NCBI GenBank assembly: GCA_963664665.2
Contig: CAXXMH010000008.1
Span: 620,001 to 684,000 of the forward strand
Length of the DNA: 64,000 bases
Direction: 5' to 3'
Source: Bin55 sp963664665
GTDB taxonomy: Bacteria > Pseudomonadota > Gammaproteobacteria > Pseudomonadales > Azotimanducaceae
The position numbers and the translations under genes are program-made. The notes under the pieces were generated by a model that worked only from the letters and a program-made list of their open reading frames with translations, searched no databases and was not told where the DNA came from. Position 1 is the stretch's first letter, and each line of letters starts with the position of its first letter. Below are positions 58,695-64,000 of the stretch, piece after piece.

Positions 58695-59819
58695 TTACAG
58701 AAATCGTTCGACGAGTGAGTTCAGGTGATTTCTACCCGAATCCGTTAACGCAATTCGATTAGGCTCAATCAAATCCTCTTGTCGCAACTGGCTCAGATTA
58801 GGTTCGAGCTTGTCTAGCGTCAGTCCGGTCCTGTGTGAGAAGTAGCTACTTTCAACACCATTGTTCATGCGTAGTACGTTCATCATGAACTCGACGGGTA
58901 GTTCGTTACGATCGATTTCTTGCGTGCGCGTATTTGGGTCTCGCATATAGTCCTCGGGACGCCGTGTCTTTTGCGTACGGACGATGCTTCCATTTCTTAG
59001 CGTTACTTTTCCGTGTGCACCAGCGCCAATACCTAGATAGTCCCCAAATTGCCAATAGTTGATGTTGTGGCGACATTCAAGCTCGCCGGATTTCAACGCG
59101 TAAGCTGAGACTTCATACTGCTGATAGCCAGTGCTTACGAGTTTGTCTATGCCGGCGTCGCTCATGTCTGCGCGAACGTCGTCTGAAGCAACCATAGGTG
59201 GTCGCTTCGCGAACACCGTGTTAGGTTCGATAGTTAATTGATACCAAGAAATGTGCTCGGTACCTAACCTGATTAGCTCGTTGAGGTCGTGCATAGCCAT
59301 GTCGATCGATTGGTCTGGCAGTCCATACATCATGTCGACGTTGACGGAACGAAAACCCGCGTTACCTGCGTTTGCAGCGGCAGTCCTTGCCTCTTCCGGG
59401 GAGTGGATTCGGCCTAACTTACGCAGAGACTCGGGGTGAAGCGACTGGACGCCAATTGATACGCGATTGATTCCCGCGTCCCGATAGTCTTCGAATGAGC
59501 CACATTCGAGTGCACCGGGATTTGCCTCCATCGTGATTTCCTGAGCGTGCCGTAAAGCCGGATGTTCAAGAATCTTCGCAAACGAATCTGGTCGAAACAA
59601 ACTCGGCGTGCCGCCGCCAAAATAAATGGTGTCGATCGTCGCGTCGCTCCGCGTTAGCTCATCATCAAGATCGCGAAGCAAGCTGGAGACGTACTCGCTC
59701 TCGAGCAGTGAACCGCTCAATTCGTGCGAATTGAAATCGCAGTAAGGGCATTTCCGAATACACCAGGGCATGTGGACGTAGAGTCCAATCGTGCTTGGCG
59801 GCTTCAGTGAAGATTCCAC
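58695..59819 (-). CDS. hemW: Radical SAM haem chaperone HemW
   Basis: This 374-residue protein, formerly called HemN-like, delivers haem to target proteins. The radical SAM cluster motif CX3CX2C is CIRKCPYCDFNSH, and the family YFGGGTPSLF and GVQSLHPESL follow. It starts at GTG 59819, 7 bp after rdgB, as the last gene of the proC-metX-type operon. Confidence 0.92.
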   Translation of the reverse strand: MESSLKPPSTIGLYVHMPWCIRKCPYCDFNSHELSGSLLESEYVSSLLRDLDDELTRSDATIDTIYFGGGTPSLFRPDSFAKILEHPALRHAQEITMEANPGALECGSFEDYRDAGINRVSIGVQSLHPESLRKLGRIHSPEEARTAAANAGNAGFRSVNVDMMYGLPDQSIDMAMHDLNELIRLGTEHISWYQLTIEPNTVFAKRPPMVASDDVRADMSDAGIDKLVSTGYQQYEVSAYALKSGELECRHNINYWQFGDYLGIGAGAHGKVTLRNGSIVRTQKTRRPEDYMRDPNTRTQEIDRNELPVEFMMNVLRMNNGVESSYFSHRTGLTLDKLEPNLSQLRQEDLIEPNRIALTDSGRNHLNSLVERFL

Positions 59820-59826
59820 AACGCAG

Positions 59827-60426
59827 TCAGTGTTCGTTTTGAAGTTTCACAAAGAATTGCTCAGCAGCCTTCGCTCGGTGACTGATCGCGTTCTTCTCCT
59901 CGGTACTCAGCTCGGCAGCGGTGCGCTTCAGCCCAGGGACGAAGAACAGGGGGTCGTAGCCAAATCCTTGATTGCCTCGCGGTTCCCGTAGGATTTCACC
60001 CTCCCAGGAACCAATGCCTATAAGTGGTACAGGATCTTCTTGGTACCGTAGAAACACAAGCACACACTGGAACGACGCAGATCGCTTGCCGTCAGGCACA
60101 TCACGCATTGCAGCCAGAAGTTTCTCGTTATTTCGCGTTGCATCACTAGGTTCACCCGCATAGCGCGCAGAATGGATACCAGGGATGCCGTTGAGCGCTT
60201 CAACACTCAATCCAGAGTCGTCGGCAATGGTCGGAAGTTGGGTCAGTGCTGACACGGCGCGAGCCTTGATAAGCGCATTTTCGACGAAGGTGAGTCCCGT
60301 CTCCTCAATCTCGCTTATGACGCTTGCACTCGGCAACATAAGCTCGATGTCTAGTCCCTCGAAGAGCCGCGCCAGTTCCTCGCGTTTACCCTCGTTTGAA
60401 GTAGCGAGGGCAATGGTTGCGGTCAT
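59827..60426 (-). CDS. rdgB: dITP/XTP pyrophosphatase RdgB
   Basis: This 199-residue enzyme removes non-canonical purine nucleotides from the pool. The SNxxK-type site is ATSNEGKREEL, then DDSGLSVEAL and GIHSARYAG. The C-terminal ISHRAKA contacts the base. Its ATG overlaps the DUF4426 stop. Confidence 0.96.
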   Translation of the reverse strand: MTATIALATSNEGKREELARLFEGLDIELMLPSASVISEIEETGLTFVENALIKARAVSALTQLPTIADDSGLSVEALNGIPGIHSARYAGEPSDATRNNEKLLAAMRDVPDGKRSASFQCVLVFLRYQEDPVPLIGIGSWEGEILREPRGNQGFGYDPLFFVPGLKRTAAELSTEEKNAISHRAKAAEQFFVKLQNEH

Positions 60427-60857
60427 TGGTCATAGACAGGCTGTTTGAAGCTGAACTCGTGCGGACCGTCATCTAAGTGCAGCTGAACTTTGAAAGTCAA
60501 AGGTTCTTCGCTCGTGAATAGAAAGGATGCTAGGTAGTAACGCGCGGCACCTTCCTCAACGAGCTTGAATTCGAGTGGGATTTGCTGTGACAGGAGGTTC
60601 ACGACGATCCCTGAGATCCGGGTTGGCGGCGGCATGCTATCGTCGTGAAGTGCGGAGATCGTAATGACTGCTCGATTCTTTGCTCGTACGATGTCGTGAC
60701 GAGCTGCGACTTCTGGTTGCAGAAACGTTGAGCGAACCACACTGTAGTGAACTTCGTAGCCAGCAACTTCGACGCTCTGTTCGGCAGAGGCGTACTGGCA
60801 AAGACCTATACCGATTAAAGCGAGCAAAACCCATCGGGTGCATGAGGGTTTCATCAT
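60423..60857 (-). CDS. DUF4426 exported protein
   Basis: This 144-residue exported protein has a signal peptide (WVLLALIGIGLCQYASA). The mature part is beta-rich, and it is placed between metW and rdgB as in many Pseudomonas-type genomes. This matches the DUF4426 family; the function is unknown. It overlaps both neighbours by 4 bp. Confidence 0.85.
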   Translation of the reverse strand: MMKPSCTRWVLLALIGIGLCQYASAEQSVEVAGYEVHYSVVRSTFLQPEVAARHDIVRAKNRAVITISALHDDSMPPPTRISGIVVNLLSQQIPLEFKLVEEGAARYYLASFLFTSEEPLTFKVQLHLDDGPHEFSFKQPVYDQ

Positions 60858-61450
60858 GAGGATCGTCCTAGCCGGTAAAAAGCGGTGACCCCTAGGACGT
60901 TTCGAAACATCTTCGTGGCCATTGTTTGTCGTCCGCTCTGATTGAACACAAAGCGCGAAATCACACGCACGTTTTCTGACTCACACATACCGTCAAAGTC
61001 GTGTATCGTGCAAAGATGAATGTTGGGAGTGTCGTACCACTCGTTGGGTAAATGTTCGGCGACAGGCATGCGACCACCGAAGAAAAGTTGCTTTCGACAC
61101 TGCCAGTATGCGAAATTCGGGAACGTTACGATGCATTCTTCGCCGATCCGCAGCATCTCGCGCACTAGAGTCCTTGGCTCGCTAATCGCTTGCAAGGTTT
61201 CGTTCATGATCACGATATCGAAGCTGTTAGTCGGAAACCTCTCCAATCCCGCATCAATGTCGTGTTCAATGACGTTCACCCCACGCGCAAGGCACGCCTC
61301 GATGCGGTCATGGGCTAGTTCGACCCCGTATCCGGTCACTGCTTTTGTCTGACGCAGGCGGCACAACAGGTCGCCATCACCACAACCCAAATCCAGCACG
61401 CGCGCATTTGAATTTACCAGATCGATGATGATGTCGTCGGCCTGTCTCAT
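60854..61450 (-). CDS. metW: Methionine biosynthesis protein MetW
   Basis: This 198-residue SAM-methyltransferase-fold protein is paired with MetX in methionine synthesis. The SAM-binding loop is VLDLGCGDGDLLC, and FDIVIMNETLQAI and FPNFAYWQCR follow. Its ATG overlaps the metX stop. Confidence 0.95.
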   Translation of the reverse strand: MRQADDIIIDLVNSNARVLDLGCGDGDLLCRLRQTKAVTGYGVELAHDRIEACLARGVNVIEHDIDAGLERFPTNSFDIVIMNETLQAISEPRTLVREMLRIGEECIVTFPNFAYWQCRKQLFFGGRMPVAEHLPNEWYDTPNIHLCTIHDFDGMCESENVRVISRFVFNQSGRQTMATKMFRNVLGVTAFYRLGRSS

Positions 61451-62616
61451 GGCTTCAGTCCGTCAGCGATCTGTTTCATGTAAGACGTCAAGATGCGGTG
61501 ATATCGAGGAATCTCGAGTAAGAATGAATCGTGACCACTCAGTGACTCGATTTCCGCATAGGAGACATCGCAACCCGCTGAAATCAACGCGTCAACGATT
61601 TCGCGCGAGCGTTCGGGCGCAAACCGCCAGTCCGTAGAAAACGAAATCACCAGAAATCCTGCGGTCGCGTTTCGCAGGGCGGCAACAAGGTCATTGTCGA
61701 AGGCGCGTGCGGGATCGAATTGGTCGAGTGCGTGAGTCATCAGCAGGTAGGTGTTTGCATCAAACATACCAGCGAATTTCTCACCGTTGTATTGCAGATA
61801 GCTCGTCACCTCACCCACGACATCGTGGTAGTCTGCGGCTTTATCGCTGTTCACGTCACCGCCGAATTTCAAGTCCATCCCATCGGAGGACAGATACGTG
61901 ACGTGACCGAGCATTCGAGCGGTGCCAAGTCCGTCCATCGGCTTCGCCGCCGCTGCAAGGTAACGACCTTCATTGAAATTCCGGTCCTTAAGGATGGCTT
62001 GCCGCGCAATTTCGTTGAATGCGATGTTTTGCGCAGAGAGGTTCGGCGCACACGCGATTAGAAGCGCATTACGTACACGATCTGGGTAATCGATCGCCCA
62101 CTGCATCGCTTGCATACCTCCGAGGCTACCGCCGATCACGGCGGCGAACGATTCAATACCGAGATAGTCAGCAAATCGCGCTTGGCTGTTTACCCAATCG
62201 CCAACAGTAACCTGCGGGAAATCCGAGCCATACGGCTCGTTGATCTCGGGGTTGTTTGAAGTGGGTCCCGTACTGCCGTGACAACCGCCGATATTGTTTA
62301 ACGCAACGACGTAAAAATCATTCGTGTCGATAGGTCGCCCGGGTCCTATGCAGTTATCCCACCACCCAAGTGTGCGGCGGTCATCTGGATCGTGATACCC
62401 AGCCGCATGGTGATGCCCTGACAGCGCATGGCAAATCAGCACCGCATTGGTTCTATCCGCGTTAAGTTCACCGTACGTTTCGTACATGAGTCGAAGCGAC
62501 GGCAAAGTTGTGCCATCCTCCATGTTGAATGGCTCGTCAAATTCGGCGCATTGTGGCGTGACGACGCCGACTGAACCCGGCGGTTGCGGTTCCTGCGTTG
62601 ATGAGGCTTCACTCAT
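61447..62616 (-). CDS. metX: Homoserine O-acyltransferase MetX
   Basis: This 389-residue alpha/beta hydrolase acylates homoserine; with MetW in gammaproteobacteria it is usually the succinyl-CoA form (MetXS). The nucleophile Ser is in VIGGSLGGMQAMQW. The His of the triad lies in LSGHDSFLLE. NNIGGCHGSTGPTS forms the oxyanion region. The acyl donor cannot be proven from sequence. Confidence 0.93.
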   Translation of the reverse strand: MSEASSTQEPQPPGSVGVVTPQCAEFDEPFNMEDGTTLPSLRLMYETYGELNADRTNAVLICHALSGHHHAAGYHDPDDRRTLGWWDNCIGPGRPIDTNDFYVVALNNIGGCHGSTGPTSNNPEINEPYGSDFPQVTVGDWVNSQARFADYLGIESFAAVIGGSLGGMQAMQWAIDYPDRVRNALLIACAPNLSAQNIAFNEIARQAILKDRNFNEGRYLAAAAKPMDGLGTARMLGHVTYLSSDGMDLKFGGDVNSDKAADYHDVVGEVTSYLQYNGEKFAGMFDANTYLLMTHALDQFDPARAFDNDLVAALRNATAGFLVISFSTDWRFAPERSREIVDALISAGCDVSYAEIESLSGHDSFLLEIPRYHRILTSYMKQIADGLKP

Positions 62617-62682
62617 GCGGAATAGTTTAAGACGGCTTCGTCAGCTCAGCTTGACTAATTCAGGCTGGTTTTTATAGGGCTA

Positions 62683-63261
62683 TTAATAGAACAGGCTGTT
62701 TAACCACGGAATGATGCGGCTGTTGATGGCGAATAATCCAATGAGGACGATCGCCGGCGAGAAATCGAGTGCCCCCAGATTTGGCATGATTCGCTGTACC
62801 GGTCGGAGTAGGATCGCAGGTACTTCTCGCGCCAACTGTGCATAAGGCGACACGCTTTGCGGGGCGACCCAGCTTAGGATCACGCCGGCAATGAGCGTCA
62901 CAATAAAGATCCAGACGGTGTACTGAAGTAGTCGCACAAGGCTGAAGCCAAGACTCGCAAGTACAAATCCAATCGTGGAGCTAGATTGAGTTGCGTCGGC
63001 TTGGAAGAACCCGGGAAGGCTCTGCATGGTGACGCGTCCGGTCATGGCGATCCATGCGACCAATAGTGACGCGGTATCTACGGTGCGCCCACTTGGCACG
63101 ACGGAACGTACAGGAATCAGGAACTTGTCGGTCAGACGCCGCGTTGACGCAACCACCATGTTCATGGGGTTGACACGCGCCGCTTGGAATAGGAATCGCA
63201 AGAGACAGGCGATTGCCACCACCCCAAGTGCGACTTCAATTAGAAAAAAAATGAGTTCCAT
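62683..63261 (-). CDS. yggT: YggT family membrane protein
   Basis: This 192-residue integral membrane protein has two YGGT repeats, each a pair of hydrophobic helices. The first ends near MNMVVASTRRLTDKFLIPVR and the second near VPAILLRPVQRIMPNLGALD. The family is linked to osmotic tolerance. It sits between proC and metX. Confidence 0.93.
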   Translation of the reverse strand: MELIFFLIEVALGVVAIACLLRFLFQAARVNPMNMVVASTRRLTDKFLIPVRSVVPSGRTVDTASLLVAWIAMTGRVTMQSLPGFFQADATQSSSTIGFVLASLGFSLVRLLQYTVWIFIVTLIAGVILSWVAPQSVSPYAQLAREVPAILLRPVQRIMPNLGALDFSPAIVLIGLFAINSRIIPWLNSLFY

Positions 63262-63398
63262 TAGTTAGCAGTGAAATCTACGGTGGTAATCGTCAATCGT
63301 CGAACATAGTAGCAAGCACGCTTGCCAGTGGCGTCGCACACCCTCGCTATTGTGCATTGTATGGTGAGTTTCAGTGTAATCGCCAGAAGATGCTAAGG

Positions 63399-64000
63399 CT
63401 AGGTTGCAAGCTCTTTTGCACGCTGGTACGCCGCATCCACTGCAGCTACGAACTCTTGGTCAATACGTTGTCGCATCAAGTGATTCAAGGCGGCTTCGGT
63501 CGTTCCTCCAGGTGAAGTCACGTTCTTGCGCAGCTGGCTTGGGTCACTACCATCTTGAGAAGCCATTGCGCTGGCGCCAACGGCAGTTTGTATGACTAAT
63601 TGCAGCGCGGCTTCACGACCCAATCCCATCGACTCGCCCGCGGCAACCAGCGATTCAATCAGATAAAAGAAATAAGCGGGACCACTGCCCGAGAGGGCGG
63701 TCACTTTATCGAGCTCGTCATCCGAGTCGAACCACACCACCATTCCACAGACACCAAGGATTGATTCGGCGAGCGTCCGTTGGTCTGTCGAGACGTTAGC
63801 GTTGGCGAGCATCCCTGTTATTCCCTCACCCAGCAATGCAGGCGTATTAGGCATGCAGCGCACGATTGGTACAGCGTCACCGAGCAGGGAGTTCAGTTTC
63901 GCGAGCGGCGTTCCCGCAGCGATTGATACCACGAGCTGATCGGTGATGACGGGTTGCAGTTCCGCAGTAACTTCCTCAACCAATTGAGGTTTGACGGCCA
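63399..64000 (-). CDS. proC: Pyrroline-5-carboxylate reductase, 5' end beyond the window
   Basis: This is the last enzyme of proline synthesis. The 200 visible residues begin within AVKPQLVEEV, and the frame runs off the window at 64000. The start and the NADP-binding fold are outside. The C-terminal domain shows SGSGPAYFFYLIESLV and the signature SPGGTTEAALNHL. It is first in the metX operon in the usual order (proC-yggT-metX). Confidence 0.96.
   Translation of the reverse strand, partial: AVKPQLVEEVTAELQPVITDQLVVSIAAGTPLAKLNSLLGDAVPIVRCMPNTPALLGEGITGMLANANVSTDQRTLAESILGVCGMVVWFDSDDELDKVTALSGSGPAYFFYLIESLVAAGESMGLGREAALQLVIQTAVGASAMASQDGSDPSQLRKNVTSPGGTTEAALNHLMRQRIDQEFVAAVDAAYQRAKELAT

Noticed and set aside
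1..64000. CRISPR arrays, tRNA or rRNA genes
   Set aside because: No regularly spaced repeats, no cloverleaf with a GTTC-type arm and no rRNA-like sequence were seen on reading both strands.

Overview
The window is a gammaproteobacterial chromosome segment of about 50% G+C, probably from a marine or other free-living lineage. It carries the replication-origin neighbourhood. The conserved block mnmE-mnmG-rsmG-parA-parB-(atpI-atpB-atpE-atpF) runs leftwards and rpmH-rnpA-yidD-yidC lies next to it. dnaA-dnaN-recF-gyrB runs rightwards from the rpmH/dnaA divergence, the usual site of oriC. Two perfect parS sites flank gyrB. Other gammaproteobacterial blocks are fmt-rsmB-trkA-trkH and proC-yggT-metX-metW-DUF4426-rdgB-hemW, plus rpoH and trmB.

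Layout. 1-2.05 kb: 5' half of the F0F1 ATP synthase operon (atpI, B, E, F). 2.1-10.1 kb: accessory DNA between parB and atpI, which are normally adjacent. It holds a group II intron with a split maturase gene, an AbiE (type IV) toxin-antitoxin pair, a luciferase-like oxidoreductase with a small partner, thymidine kinase and a stand-alone formyltransferase. 10.2-18.9 kb: chromosome partitioning, tRNA modification and membrane insertion genes, including rpmH (44 codons), which is embedded in the open frame of rnpA. 18.9-19.4 kb: probable origin region. 19.4-25.7 kb: dnaA, dnaN, recF, gyrB. 26.2-28.9 kb: a complete GC-rich IS21-family element with a 6-bp target duplication. 29-35.7 kb: a Sel1-like exported protein, an acyltransferase, the Trk potassium system, rsmB and fmt. 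35.8-58.6 kb: mostly accessory metabolism and signalling. This part includes a serine hydrolase, a type II glutamine synthetase behind a sigma-54 promoter, an enoyl-CoA hydratase, a CDP-alcohol phosphotransferase with a Cys-rich exported protein, and an anti-sigma-like ATPase with a periplasmic binding protein and a histidine kinase. It also includes small membrane proteins, arfB, a large lipoprotein with a haem-binding motif, rsgA, an SDR enzyme, two PhyH dioxygenases, rpoH, trmB and a GST-like protein. 58.7-64 kb: haem, nucleotide-pool, methionine and proline genes.

The most unusual points are these. No ATG/GTG/TTG codon lies at the expected start of rnpA, whose frame stays open across all of rpmH. 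rsmG has a similar problem. A hairpin buries the AbiEii toxin start codon at the antitoxin stop. An extended 50-bp parS repeat flanks gyrB. DnaA and the DNA clamp have divergent sequences at normally conserved positions. Several operons contain families I could not name. All calls come from reading the sequence and from knowledge of protein families; no database search was run.
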